Source: CAVSUZ01 sp963795415
Lineage (GTDB): Bacteria > Pseudomonadota > Alphaproteobacteria > Acetobacterales > Acetobacteraceae
DNA length: 64,000 bases
Assembly (NCBI GenBank): GCA_963795415.1
Contig: CAWCHQ010000002.1
Span: forward strand, 1,054,001 to 1,118,000
Direction: 5' to 3'
Shown: positions 1 to 9,033 of the stretch, one piece after another
Numbering within the stretch: position 1 is the stretch's first letter
Layout of the letters: every line of letters starts with the position of its first letter
Translations under genes and position numbers: made by a program
Notes under the pieces: generated by a model
The model's database searches: none
Told to the model about the DNA's origin: nothing
Seen by the model: only the letters and a program-made list of their open reading frames with translations

Positions 1-1037
1 TGGCCGACATGGGCGCCGAGGTGGTCAAGATCGAGCCGCCCGCAGGCGATCCCATGATCCACCTTGGACCGCGCGATTCCGCGGGACACCCGCTGTTTTA
101 CGAGGCCATCAACGCGGGCAAGTCGGTGGGGCGGATGGACCTGAAACAGACGGCGGAACGGGAAGCATTCCTGCGCCTGGTCGCCGAGGCCGACGTGCTG
201 ATCGAGGGATTCCGTCCCGGCGTGATGGAACGGCTCGGCCTCGGTTACGTCACGCTGCGGGAGATCAACCCACGGCTGATCTACTGCTCCCTAAGCGGCT
301 ATGGCGCAAGCAGCCCGATGGCACGGCATGCCGGGCACGACGCCAATTATCTCGCCGTCGCGGGCGTGCTGCATCGCAACGGTACGGATGCGCCGTTGTT
401 CTACGATCCGCCGCTGTCGGATGTCAGCAGCTCGCTGTTCGGGGTGATCGCGATCCTCGGCGCGTTGCGCGCCCGCCAGGCCGACGGGCAGGGCTGCGCG
501 ATCGATATCGGGCTGGCCGATGTCATCATGCCGTTGCAACTGTTTCAGGTCGCCGCCTATGGCGCGATCGGGGAGGTGCCGCAGCGGCGGCACACCTATC
601 TGAACGGCGGCGCCGCCTATTACCAAGTCTATGCGACCGCGGACGGCAGACATATCGCGCTGGGCGCGGCCGAGCCGAAATTCTGGCGCGCCTTCTGCGA
701 GGCCGCTGGGCGGCCGGACTGGATCGGACGCGAAGCCGAGACGCTGCCGCAGACCGGGCTGATCGCGGATGTCGCGACGCTGATCGGGACGCTCACTTTG
801 GCGGAATGCACCGAGCGGTTCGCCGCCCCGGATTGCTGCGTCAGCCCCGTGCTCGACCTCGGCGAGGCGGTTGGCTCGCCGCAGCATCACCAGCGCGGCC
901 TGGTGCGGCGATCCCCGGAGGGCGCGCTACAGGCGCTGTTCCCGGCGCGCATCGACGGGGCCGCACCGGCGCACCGGCCGAAGTTGCGCCGGATTGAAAA
1001 AGGCGAGGAGGAAACAGGAAGCACATGGCGTACCTGA
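1..1037 (+). CDS. CaiB/BaiF family III CoA-transferase, 5' end outside the window
   Basis: The reading frame is open from the first bases, and the visible protein begins ADMGAEVVKIE, which in family III CoA-transferases sits about 30 residues after the start. The gene therefore begins upstream and roughly 345 residues are visible. Family III enzymes move CoA between carboxylic acids through an aspartyl-CoA intermediate; the catalytic Asp is most likely the D of GLADV near residue 170. The Gly-rich CSLSGYGASSP segment is also typical. The stop overlaps the next gene by 13 bases, so it is translationally linked to the thiolase-fold gene. The context points to activation of an imported carboxylic acid to its CoA ester. 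The substrate cannot be read from the sequence. Confidence 0.88.
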   Translation, partial: ADMGAEVVKIEPPAGDPMIHLGPRDSAGHPLFYEAINAGKSVGRMDLKQTAEREAFLRLVAEADVLIEGFRPGVMERLGLGYVTLREINPRLIYCSLSGYGASSPMARHAGHDANYLAVAGVLHRNGTDAPLFYDPPLSDVSSSLFGVIAILGALRARQADGQGCAIDIGLADVIMPLQLFQVAAYGAIGEVPQRRHTYLNGGAAYYQVYATADGRHIALGAAEPKFWRAFCEAAGRPDWIGREAETLPQTGLIADVATLIGTLTLAECTERFAAPDCCVSPVLDLGEAVGSPQHHQRGLVRRSPEGALQALFPARIDGAAPAHRPKLRRIEKGEEETGSTWRT

Positions 1038-2176
1038 CCAAGGCGGGGGTGATCGGCGTCGCCATCATGCCCCGTGTCACCGACGACCGGCGCTCGCTGG
1101 AAGAGCTGCTCTATGACGTGGGCCAGCAGGCGCTGCGCGATGCCGGACTGACGATCGACGACATCGACGGCATCGTGGTCGCGTCCAACGACCAGTACGA
1201 CGGGCGCGCGATCTCCATCATGGCGGCCTCGGGATCGGTGGGTGGCGTGGATCGCGACATTCTCTCCACGCCATCGGCCGGGGAGCATGCGTTCGTCATG
1301 GGCGCGTTGCGCGTCCTGTCCGGCCAGTATCGGACGCAACTGGTCGTGTCCTGGAGTCCGACCGAGGCATCGCCGCTGGCCGAGGCGCAGCGGCTCGCGG
1401 CTGATCCCTACTTCCACCGCCGGCTGCCGCTCGACGAGCCGGCCGCGGACGCGCTGCAGGCGAACGCCTTGCTCGCCACGGTGCCGGGGCTTGAGGCGGT
1501 CGCGCGCGCGGTGGTTGAGAAGAACCGCCGCAACGGCGCGCACGCCTATCCCGAGCTGGTCGGAGGCGAACTCCACAAAGGGGTCCGGCGGTGGCCGCTG
1601 GAGGGGGGCATTCCGGCGGAGCCGGTGACGGGCGCGGTGGCGTTGGTGCTCGCCTCCGAAGCCTTCGCAGCCGAGCGCCGGATTGCCGATGCGGCCTGGA
1701 TCGCTGGCATGGGCTGGGCGACCGAGCCGAGTTTCCTGGGCGACCGTGATCTTGCCTCGGCCCCGGCGCTGCAAGCGGCGGTGCGTCAAGCCTATGGCGA
1801 GGCGGGGATCGACACGCCCGAGAAGGGCATCGACCTCGCCGAACTGGCGGACGCAACTCCGTATCAGGAATTGCTCGCCTATGAGGCGCTGGGTCTCGCG
1901 CCGCGCACCGCGTGGCAGGCACGTGTGGACGAAGGCGCGTTCGGGCCAGACGGGAAGCTGCCGGTCAATCTGTCCGGCGGCGCGCTGTCGCTCAATCCCG
2001 TCTATTGCACCGGGCTGATCCGCATCGCCGAGGCCGCCAACCAGGTGCGCCAGCGCGCCGGCCGGCATCAGAAGCCGGGCGCGCGCACCGCGCTGGCGCA
2101 TGCCGCCAGCGGGTTCGCGATGCAGTATCAAACGGTGGTTGTGTTACGCCGCGAAACAACGGGAGGAGTCGCATGA
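1025..2176 (+). CDS. Thiolase-fold protein (lipid-transfer/SCP2-thiolase type), no catalytic Cys
   Basis: This 383-residue protein aligns by eye with the thiolase superfamily (N-terminal GVIGVA start, ALRDAGLTIDDIDGIVVA, C-terminal LPVNLSGGALSLNP). The position of the nucleophilic Cys in true thiolases reads STPSAGEHA near residues 81-89, with no Cys, and the C-terminal GHP box is absent. It is therefore probably not a thiolytic enzyme. Cys-less relatives (Ltp2) work as retro-aldolases with DUF35 partners in side-chain degradation, and a DUF35 gene lies two genes downstream. An AGGAGGAAACAGG ribosome-binding site precedes the ATG. The gene overlaps its upstream neighbour by 13 bases and the next gene by 4 (ATGA), so the set is one operon. 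A pair with the next thiolase-fold protein as a heteromer is my inference. Confidence 0.85.
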   Translation: MAYLTKAGVIGVAIMPRVTDDRRSLEELLYDVGQQALRDAGLTIDDIDGIVVASNDQYDGRAISIMAASGSVGGVDRDILSTPSAGEHAFVMGALRVLSGQYRTQLVVSWSPTEASPLAEAQRLAADPYFHRRLPLDEPAADALQANALLATVPGLEAVARAVVEKNRRNGAHAYPELVGGELHKGVRRWPLEGGIPAEPVTGAVALVLASEAFAAERRIADAAWIAGMGWATEPSFLGDRDLASAPALQAAVRQAYGEAGIDTPEKGIDLAELADATPYQELLAYEALGLAPRTAWQARVDEGAFGPDGKLPVNLSGGALSLNPVYCTGLIRIAEAANQVRQRAGRHQKPGARTALAHAASGFAMQYQTVVVLRRETTGGVA

Positions 2177-3348
2177 GCCCGCGTGTCGGCATCATCGGCG
2201 TCGGCCAGTCGGCGTTCCGCTCGCGCCGTGACGATGCGAGTTATCCCGATCTGGTGCGCGAGGCAGTCACGCTCGCCCTCAACGACGCCGGCCTGGAACT
2301 CGATGATATCGAGGCGGTGGTCTATTCGCTCTCGCCCGACGCGATGGTGGGAATCGGCAATGCCGAGCGCGTGGGCGTGGATGCGGTTGGCGCGCGCAAC
2401 AAGCGGTTCCTGCGCATCAACACCGGCGGCGCGACCGGCATCTCCAGCGCGGCCGCAGCCTATTATCATGTCGCCGCTGGCGCCTGCGACGTCGTGTTGA
2501 CGGCGGGCGCCGACAAGGTCGGCGAGTGCGGCGACAGCCAGACGGTGCTCAACAAGATCTGGGACCCGACCTATGAACGGGCGCTGCCGCTCGGCACCAT
2601 CAACATGCTGGCCATGTCGGCGGTCCGCTACATGCACAAATACGGCATGACCGAGCAGGACATGGCGCGCGTGGTGGTGAAGAACCGCTGGCAGGCGTCG
2701 AAGAACCCGAACGCGCATCTGCGCAAGGAGACCACCGAGGAGGAGGTGCTGGCGTCCCGCCTGATCTCCTGGCCGGTCAAGCTCTACGATTGCTGCCCGC
2801 AATCGAGCGGCGGCGGCGCGATGGTGCTGGCCTCTGAACGCTACATCAAGGACCGCAAGCTGGACGCGGTGTGGATTACCGGCGTCGGGCATTGTTCCGA
2901 GACATACTATATCGGCGACCGCATGGGCAATAACTACACCGCCGATCACGCGGACGCCTACGCGTTGCGCAATTCCTTCGTGCGTTCGTACAAGATGGCG
3001 GGCATCACCGATCCGCGGAAGCAGGTGCATGTGGCTGAGCTGTACGCCCCGTTCAGCAACACCGAGTTTCATGCGATCGAGGCCGCCGGTCTCGCGGCAC
3101 TGGGCGAATCTCCAGCGATGCTGCGAGAGGGCCAATTCCAGCTGGGCGGGTCGATTCCAGTCAATCCCTCGGGCGGTACGCTCTGCACCAATGCGATCGC
3201 GGTGACTGCAATGGTGCGGGTGATCGAGGTCGCGCAGCAGGTGCGCGGGCGAGCCGGCGGCCACCAGGTGAAGAGCGCACGGGTCGGCATCGCAAACGGC
3301 AATGGCGGCGACCATCAGTTCTTCGGGACGATGGTGGTGGAAGCATGA
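2173..3348 (+). CDS. Second thiolase-fold protein (Ltp/SCP2-like), no catalytic Cys
   Basis: The 391-residue protein starts MSPRVGIIGVGQSAF, the usual start of SCP2-type thiolase-fold proteins. I chose the ATG at 2173 because GGGAGGAG lies just upstream and it overlaps the previous stop in an ATGA arrangement; the frame is open further upstream, but only as a shadow of the previous gene. The active-site loop reads NTGGATGISS, with Ala where thiolases have Cys, and the C-terminal box reads PVNPSGGTLCTN without the catalytic His-Pro. It resembles the large partner of acyl-CoA aldolase complexes. Its stop overlaps the DUF35 gene start by 4 bases, consistent with a co-assembled complex. Confidence 0.86.
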   Translation: MSPRVGIIGVGQSAFRSRRDDASYPDLVREAVTLALNDAGLELDDIEAVVYSLSPDAMVGIGNAERVGVDAVGARNKRFLRINTGGATGISSAAAAYYHVAAGACDVVLTAGADKVGECGDSQTVLNKIWDPTYERALPLGTINMLAMSAVRYMHKYGMTEQDMARVVVKNRWQASKNPNAHLRKETTEEEVLASRLISWPVKLYDCCPQSSGGGAMVLASERYIKDRKLDAVWITGVGHCSETYYIGDRMGNNYTADHADAYALRNSFVRSYKMAGITDPRKQVHVAELYAPFSNTEFHAIEAAGLAALGESPAMLREGQFQLGGSIPVNPSGGTLCTNAIAVTAMVRVIEVAQQVRGRAGGHQVKSARVGIANGNGGDHQFFGTMVVEA

Positions 3349-3821
3349 GATCGGGAGGACAGAACGTGGAACTGCTCAAGCGTCAGGAAAAGTGGAACAT
3401 CACCTACACGCACGCGCTAGGCGAGACGGCGAGCTGGTTCTACGTGCAATTGCGCGACCACGCGAAGCTCTACGGCAAGCGTGACGCCAAATCCGGCCGC
3501 GTGCTGGTGCCGCCGCGCGCCTTCTCCGACCAGACGCTGGAGCCGACAACCGACTGGGTGGAGGTGGGTCCGGGCGGACGGATCGAGACCTTCACCATCG
3601 TCTATGACGAGTTCCAGGGCCTGCCGCCGCCGCCATATGCGTTCGGCTACGTGCTGCTCGACAAGGCGGATACCGCGATCGGTGGCTATTTCCGCGGCCT
3701 CGATCTGGGCGATCCGCGCGCGGCGGCCGAGAAGCTCAAGGTCGGCACCAGGGTGGTCACGCGCTTCGCCGAGAAGCGAGTTGGCGACGTGCTCGATTTC
3801 TGGTTCGAGCCGGAGGGCTGA
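3345..3821 (+). CDS. DUF35 OB-fold protein lacking the zinc-ribbon cysteines
   Basis: The protein has 158 residues. DUF35 proteins have an N-terminal rubredoxin-like zinc ribbon followed by an OB fold, and partner thiolase-fold enzymes. Here the ribbon segment reads SGRVLVPPRAFSDQT: the VPPR core is kept but all four expected Cys are replaced, and there is no Cys in the protein. The OB-fold part (ETFTIVYDEF, YVLLDKADTAIGGYF, GTRVVTRF) is intact. The gene starts within the stop of the upstream thiolase-fold gene (ATGA), which supports a thiolase/DUF35 complex. Loss of zinc is a real sequence feature and not a truncation, because the flanking residues align throughout. Confidence 0.82.
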   Translation: MRSGGQNVELLKRQEKWNITYTHALGETASWFYVQLRDHAKLYGKRDAKSGRVLVPPRAFSDQTLEPTTDWVEVGPGGRIETFTIVYDEFQGLPPPPYAFGYVLLDKADTAIGGYFRGLDLGDPRAAAEKLKVGTRVVTRFAEKRVGDVLDFWFEPEG

Positions 3822-3863
3822 GCGGGCGGGCGCCTCTTTAAACGCCGAGGGACTGGAAACGTC

Positions 3864-4724
3864 ATGCTTCAAGCCTTGCTCAGCGGCATCCTCGTCGGGG
3901 GTGTGTACGGGCTGTTTTCGATGGGGTTCAGCCTCGCTTTCGGTGTGATGCGCATCGTCAACTTCGCGCATGGGGAGCTGGTGATGCTCGGGATGTACCT
4001 CGGCTTCGTGCTGGCGACGTTTGCCGGAATTGACCCGCTGGTCGCGTCGCCGCTGGTGTTCATCGTTCTGGCGGCGGTCGGCGCGGGGCTGTACCGGTTG
4101 GTGTTCCGCCGCTTCGTCGGCCGCGCCACCTTGCACCAACTGCTCGCCGCTATCGCGGTCGGCCTGATCCTGCAGATCTGCGCGCAGTTCGCTTTCGGGC
4201 CGGACCCGCATGGCCTGCAGTCCGGTTGGGGCGCGAAGTATCTGCTGATCGGCAGCCTGTTCTTCTCCTGGGCGCAGATCGCCGCCTTTCTGATCGCGCT
4301 CGTCTGCGTGGGCATGGTGGAGCTGCTGCTGCGTTCGACGCGGTGGGGGCAGGCGATCCGCGCTGTCGCCAATGACAGCGAGGCGGCGGAGCTGGTGGGA
4401 CTCAACGGCGAGCGCATCAATATCGTGGCCTTCGCCCTCTCCGCCGGTCTGGCCGGGCTCGCCGGGGCGGTGCTGGTCACGTACTACCCGGTCAGCCCGG
4501 TCCTGGGCGCCGAGCTGATGCCGATCGCGTTGATCGCGACCGTGCTCGGTGGGCTGGGCAGCGTGGGCGGCGCGTTTGTCGGCGGCATCGTGTGCGGCGT
4601 CGTGGAGCAGTTCACCTCACTGTTCTGGAACCCGGCCCTTGAGGACGTGCCGCTGTACCTGCTGTTGCTCGTGATCTTCGCCGTTTTGCCGCAAGGTCTC
4701 TTCGGCCGGGTGGCAGCGCACTGA
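3864..4724 (+). CDS. livH: Branched-chain amino acid-type ABC transporter permease LivH
   Basis: The 286-residue protein is hydrophobic throughout with about eight membrane segments. It carries the LivH signature region MGFSLAFGVMRIVNFAHGE near the N terminus and the EAA-like loop with AVANDSEAAELVGLN. LivH and LivM form the membrane channel of the HAAT-family importers, which take up branched-chain amino acids, amides, or aromatic and other carboxylates. The gene follows the DUF35 gene after 42 bases and overlaps livM by one base (TGATG). Its place in a CoA-transferase/thiolase operon suggests import of a carboxylic acid and not only of amino acids. Confidence 0.93.
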   Translation: MLQALLSGILVGGVYGLFSMGFSLAFGVMRIVNFAHGELVMLGMYLGFVLATFAGIDPLVASPLVFIVLAAVGAGLYRLVFRRFVGRATLHQLLAAIAVGLILQICAQFAFGPDPHGLQSGWGAKYLLIGSLFFSWAQIAAFLIALVCVGMVELLLRSTRWGQAIRAVANDSEAAELVGLNGERINIVAFALSAGLAGLAGAVLVTYYPVSPVLGAELMPIALIATVLGGLGSVGGAFVGGIVCGVVEQFTSLFWNPALEDVPLYLLLLVIFAVLPQGLFGRVAAH

Positions 4725-5728
4725 TGCGCGTGCAAATGCCCGCAGCGATCAGCGACAGGACGGCTCCCACGCTGCTCGCCGCCGTGCTCACCCTCCTGGT
4801 GATCTCGTTGCCGGCTTGGCCGTTCGCGAACAGCTACATCCTCGCGATCGCGGTGCGCGCTCTGCTGTTCATCGCCCTCGGTCAAGCCTGGAATGTGATC
4901 GCGGGCATCGGCGGGCAGCTCTCGCTGGGTCATGGCGTGTTCTTCGGGGTCGGCGCGTATGCGACCGGAATGCTGTTCGTGAGATTTGGGCTCACGCCAT
5001 GGCTCGGCCTGTTCGCCGGAATCGCGGTGGCGCTGGTGGTGGCCGTGGTGACGGGCGCGGTCACCTTCCATCTGCGGGGGATCTATTTCGCGCTGGCCAC
5101 GGTGGTGATCTCCCTCGGCTTCGAGCGCGTGGTGCGCTTCTATGCGGCGCTGACGGGGGGCGACACCGGGCTTGCCGTCCCGTTTCGCGGCACGGCGCCC
5201 GCGGTCATGCAGTGGCGCGACCCCACCGCCTTTGTGTATCTGTCGCTCGCCGTCGTCGTGCTGTTCTACGCGGTGACATGCGTGCTGCTGCGCAGCCGGC
5301 TTGGATTCGCCCTCCAGGCGGTCCGCGACGATGAGCAGGCCGCCTCAGCCGCCGGCGTCAACGTCTATCGGACGAAGATGCTCGGGCTGCTGTTGAGCGC
5401 GGGCATGACCGCCGTGGTGGGCACGCTTTACATTCAGTTCTATCTCTTGATCGATCCAGGGACGGCATTCGGGTTGGGAGAATCCATCCAGATCCAGCTT
5501 CCGTCGCTGATCGGCGGCCTGGGGACGGCCGGCGGCCCAGTCATCGGCGGCGCGCTGATGGTGGTGGCGAGCGAGGTGAGCAACGTCATCTCCTCACGCT
5601 ACGGGCTGCAAGGGGCGGATGTTCTCATCTACGGCTTGCTGCTGCTGACCGTGGTGATGCTCGCGCCGCACGGAATCCTCGGCGCCCTGCGCGCCCCCGC
5701 GCGTCGTCCGCGTGTCGCACCCAGATGA
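4724..5728 (+). CDS. livM: Branched-chain amino acid-type ABC transporter permease LivM
   Basis: The 334-residue LivM-type permease has multiple hydrophobic segments from residue 14 onward. It contains the family landmarks GGQLSLGHGVFFGVGAYA near residue 64 and LQAVRDDEQAASAAGVN in the cytoplasmic loop that contacts the ATPase. The length is normal. It overlaps livH by one base and livG by four, as is common in liv operons. It ends in a basic cytoplasmic tail (ARRPRVAPR). Confidence 0.93.
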   Translation: MRVQMPAAISDRTAPTLLAAVLTLLVISLPAWPFANSYILAIAVRALLFIALGQAWNVIAGIGGQLSLGHGVFFGVGAYATGMLFVRFGLTPWLGLFAGIAVALVVAVVTGAVTFHLRGIYFALATVVISLGFERVVRFYAALTGGDTGLAVPFRGTAPAVMQWRDPTAFVYLSLAVVVLFYAVTCVLLRSRLGFALQAVRDDEQAASAAGVNVYRTKMLGLLLSAGMTAVVGTLYIQFYLLIDPGTAFGLGESIQIQLPSLIGGLGTAGGPVIGGALMVVASEVSNVISSRYGLQGADVLIYGLLLLTVVMLAPHGILGALRAPARRPRVAPR

Positions 5729-6461
5729 GCAATGTTGCGGCGCTGGAGCTTGCAAGGGTTGGCAAGCGGTTCGGCGGCCTGGTCGCGCTGCGTGACGTAT
5801 CATTCCGTGTGCAGCAAGGCGAACTCGTGGCATTGGTCGGGCCAAACGGGGCCGCAAATCGACATTGTTCGAGCTGATCAGCGGCAACCTGCCGCCCTCG
5901 TCGGGCACGCTCCGGGCGTTTGGTCAGGAAATCACCCGCACCTCGGCGTTCGAGCGGCGACGCCAAGGCTTGGCGCGCACGTTCCAGAAAATCCGCCTGT
6001 TCGGCTCGCTGACCGTCGAGCAGAACATCGCCGTGGCGGCGATGCACGCGACGGCTTCCGGGGCGTGGCAGGATGAAGTGAACACCGCCCTCTCTCTCAT
6101 GCGGCTGACCGCGCAGGCGCAGCGCCGTCCGGCGGAGATCACGCTGGCCGATCGCAAGAAGGTCGAGATCGCGCGCGCCCTGGTCGGCACATGCAAGCTT
6201 CTGCTGCTGGATGAGAGTCTTTCGGGACTAACGCGGGATGAGGCGGACGAGCTGGTTGAGGAAATCCTGACGCTCAACCGCACGCGGAGCCTGACAGTGA
6301 TCGTCGTCGAGCACGTCATGCAGGTCGTGGTCGCCCTGGCCCGGCGCATGATCGTTCTCGAGTCGGGCGCCTTGATCGCTGATGGGCCGCCCGAGGTCGT
6401 CACCCGTGATCCGGCGGTGATTGAAGCCTATCTCGGCAGCCGCCCGGCTGGATTCGCATGA
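5725..6461 (+). pseudogene. livG: ABC transporter ATP-binding protein LivG, frameshift inside Walker A
   Basis: The ATG at 5725 overlaps livM. The frame reads MSNVAALELARVGKRFGG and continues to LVGPNG, where one base is missing near 5851-5855. The expected GGC AAA for Gly-Lys of Walker A reads GCAAA, and translation ends after a few residues. The rest of LivG is intact in the next frame: FELISGNLPPSSG, LARTFQKIRLF, ADRKKVEIARAL, LLLLDESLSGL and a C-terminal EAYLG. The usual LSGG signature is replaced by TLADRKK, which is common in shortened LivG proteins. The lesion could be a sequencing indel, since livF downstream has a similar lesion and the rest of the transporter looks maintained. If real, the transporter lacks one ATPase. 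Confidence 0.85.
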
Positions 6462-7164
6462 GCCTGCTCGAAGTCTCGCATGTCCGTATCGCCTATGGCG
6501 ACATGGTGGCTGTGAGGGATGTGTCCTTTTCCATTGAGCGGGGCGAGGTTTTGTCCTGCTCGGTGCGAACGGCGCCGGCAAGACCAGTCTGCTGCGGTGC
6601 ATCTCAGGGCTGATCGCGCCCGCGCATGGCAGCATTATGCGCGAGGGACACTCGCTGATCGGCCTTCGCCCGCACCAGGTGGCGCTCCGGGGTGTTTCGC
6701 ATGTTCCGGAGAACCGGCGGATCTTCACCGAACTGACGGTGCTCGAGAATCTCACCGTGAGTTTTTTGCGCGCCCGCTCGCCGGTTGCGCTGACGCAGGC
6801 GATCGACGCCGTGTTCACGTTTTTCCCGCGACTGGCAGAACGGCGCAGCCAGGTCGCGGGCACGATGAGCGGCGGCGAACAGCAGATGCTGGCGATCGGG
6901 CGGGCGATGATGAACACGCCGGACATGTTGATGCTCGACGAGCCCTCGCTGGGGCTTTCTCCGCTCATCACCGAGCAGGTGTTCGAGCAGCTCGGTCGCA
7001 TCGGACAGTCCGGCACGGCGATCCTGCTGGTCGAGCAGAACGCCGGGGCGCTGGATTTTGCGACGCGCGGGCTGGTGCTCTCGAACGGAGAGGTCGTGCT
7101 CGCCGGGGATCGGGCGGCGCTCGGGGATTCGAGCTTTGTCCGGCGGGCGTATCTGGGGATCTGA
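6458..7164 (+). pseudogene. livF: ABC transporter ATP-binding protein LivF, frameshift just before Walker A
   Basis: Translation starts at 6458 (ATGA overlap with livG) as MSLLEVSHVRIAYGDMVAV and reaches IERGEV. It then loses one base near 6548-6552, just before the segment that should read VLLGANGAGKTSLL; that segment is present in the next frame. Downstream the gene is complete: HVPENRRIFTELTVLENL, MSGGEQQMLAIGRAM (signature motif), MLMLDEPSLGLSP (Walker B) and LLVEQNAGAALDF-type end. LivF and LivG form the ATPase pair of the importer. Two adjacent ATPases broken at nearly the same domain position is odd; a sequencing cause is possible. Confidence 0.85.
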
Positions 7165-7173
7165 GGGGGGAAC

Positions 7174-8376
7174 ATGACTGATATCCGCAGGCGATCGGTG
7201 CTGCTGGGCGCCGTTGTGACGGCCGGTCTGGCCGCGAGCGCCCGGGCCCAAGAGGGTGATATCGTGGTGGGCGCGCCCAATGCGCTCACCGGCGGCTACG
7301 GCGAGGGCGGGCGCCAGGTGGTCAACGGGCTGCGCATCGCGGTTGACGAGATCAACCGCAACGGCGGCATCAAGACGCTGCAAGGGCGCAAGCTGCGGCT
7401 GGTTCCGGCCGACACGTCGAGCGACAACCCGGCCCAGGCGGCGAGCGTCACCAGGCGGGTGATCACCGAGGACAAGGCGACGGTTCTGGTCGGCGCGCAT
7501 GTCAGCACGGTGACCTTGGCGGCCCAGGTGGAGGCCGAGCGCGCCCAGGTGCCGCTGATCACCACCGCCTATGCCGACGCCATCGTCGAGAAGGGCTACA
7601 AATACACGTTCAAGATTCCGCCGCAGTCGAGCGCGCTGTCCGCGGCCGGGCTCGACGACCTCGTCGCTCTCTATCACGACCTGAAGAATCAGCCGGTCAC
7701 GCGGATCGCGATTTTCTATGGCTCGGATGCCAACAGTCAGGCGCTCGGGTCGGCCTATATGGAGCTCGCGAAGCAGCGCAAGTTGGATGTGGTCGCGCAT
7801 GCGTCGCTGCCGTCCGGGATCTCGGACCCGACGGCGGTCATCGGCCCGATTCTCAGCGGCAAGCCGCAATTCATCATCCTGAACCTGTTCACCGACGGGA
7901 CCATCCTGATCACCCGCGCGCTGCGCAACATTGGCGTGAAGGTGCCGCTCGTCGGCAGCGGTTCAGGCGTCACCGTGAAGTCGATCCCCGAGGCGCTCGG
8001 CCAACAAGCGGACAACCTCATGGGCACGGTCGCCTGGAACGGCGACCTGCCGATCAAGGGCGTGCCGGAGTTCGACGCCCTCTACAAGAAGGCGTTCCCG
8101 GCGGAACCGCTGGTGCCGCAGGAGGCCGGCGAAGGGTACGCGATCGGCCTGCTGATAGGCCAAGCATTGGAGCAGGCCGGGGTGGCCGACCCGAAGAAGC
8201 TGCGCGATACGCTCTCAGCCATCAATGTGTCGAGCATCCTGCCGGGCGAGCGAATTCGCTTCGATGCGCACGGCCAGAATGTGGACATCGTGCCAATCCT
8301 CGTAGGTTGGAAGGACAAGCAGCTCCACACGCTCTGGCCGAAGCGGTACGCGACGGCTCAGCCCGAAATGCCCTGA
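7174..8376 (+). CDS. Periplasmic substrate-binding protein of the Liv-type importer
   Basis: The 400-residue LivK-like (Peripla_BP_6) protein has an N-terminal signal with consecutive arginines (RRRSVLLGAVVTAGLAASARA), typical of a Tat-exported binding protein, with likely cleavage after ARA. The mature part begins GDIVVGAPNALTGGYGEGG, the usual ligand-site start. GGGG with a short spacer precedes the ATG. It lies ten bases after livF, so the five liv genes form one operon with the CoA-transferase and thiolase-fold genes. The ligand is unknown; the neighbours favour an aromatic, alicyclic or branched carboxylate. Confidence 0.92.
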   Translation: MTDIRRRSVLLGAVVTAGLAASARAQEGDIVVGAPNALTGGYGEGGRQVVNGLRIAVDEINRNGGIKTLQGRKLRLVPADTSSDNPAQAASVTRRVITEDKATVLVGAHVSTVTLAAQVEAERAQVPLITTAYADAIVEKGYKYTFKIPPQSSALSAAGLDDLVALYHDLKNQPVTRIAIFYGSDANSQALGSAYMELAKQRKLDVVAHASLPSGISDPTAVIGPILSGKPQFIILNLFTDGTILITRALRNIGVKVPLVGSGSGVTVKSIPEALGQQADNLMGTVAWNGDLPIKGVPEFDALYKKAFPAEPLVPQEAGEGYAIGLLIGQALEQAGVADPKKLRDTLSAINVSSILPGERIRFDAHGQNVDIVPILVGWKDKQLHTLWPKRYATAQPEMP

Positions 8377-8387
8377 AGGAGCTCCTC

Positions 8388-9033
8388 ATGACCGCACCCA
8401 AGCCGGAATCCACGAGGACCGGTTCAGAGCTCCCAACAGTTCGTAAGTCTGATCGGCGATGGAGAATCGAGGTCATCGCTGGCCCCAACATGAAAGCACC
8501 TAGGCAGGCGCGACCGCCGACTTTTCGGCCACATCGAGTCCTTCGCGGCGCTCGAGAAGACCGTGCAAGAGTTCGGCGCTGCGCTCGGGGTGGACGTGCG
8601 CGTCTTCGTGTCCGACTTCGAGGGAGACATTCTCGGGCGCGTGCACGAGACGGCCGGAACGGCGGATGCTTACATCATCGATCCCGGGAGCTTGGCGACT
8701 GTCAGTCAGGGATGGCCTCATGCTCTTCTCGAAACCCGCAAACCTGTTGTCGAGGTCACGTTCTACAACCCGGTAGCAAACGGTGAGGCATCAGTCTTCA
8801 CGAAGACGGCCATTGGCCGGGTTATGGGATTGCGTGAGCATTCCTACACGGCGGCCCTCCTCGCTTTAGTACTTTCCCTGGACGACAGGACCTTCCTGCA
8901 TCCGGATGGGTCGGACACCGAGACCAAACGCCAGGACGGCAGGCCTTACTCTTTTCAACTGGGTGAGACATGCCCGAGCCCTCAGTACGCAATCCCGACC
9001 CGGAGTGAATGCAATCCATTGGAGCAGCCCTGA
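8388..9033 (+). pseudogene. Type II dehydroquinase-like protein (AroQ fold), frameshifted, active site altered
   Basis: The ATG at 8388 follows AAGGAGCTCCTC and reads MTAPKPESTRTGSEL to VIAGPNM, the AroQ N-terminal GPN motif. A frame change near 8500-8520 then joins RLFGHIESFAALEKTVQEFG and the rest. The fold is recognisable, but catalytic positions differ from true AroQ: Asn of INP is Asp (IIDPGS), His of EVH is Thr (EVTFYN), and the arginine-rich segment is different. The tail after MGLREHSYTAALLALVL is longer than in AroQ. The gene overlaps the next, a second AroQ-like gene, by 25 bases. It is unlikely to make 3-dehydroshikimate; a role in the surrounding catabolic pathway is inference. 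Confidence 0.7.
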
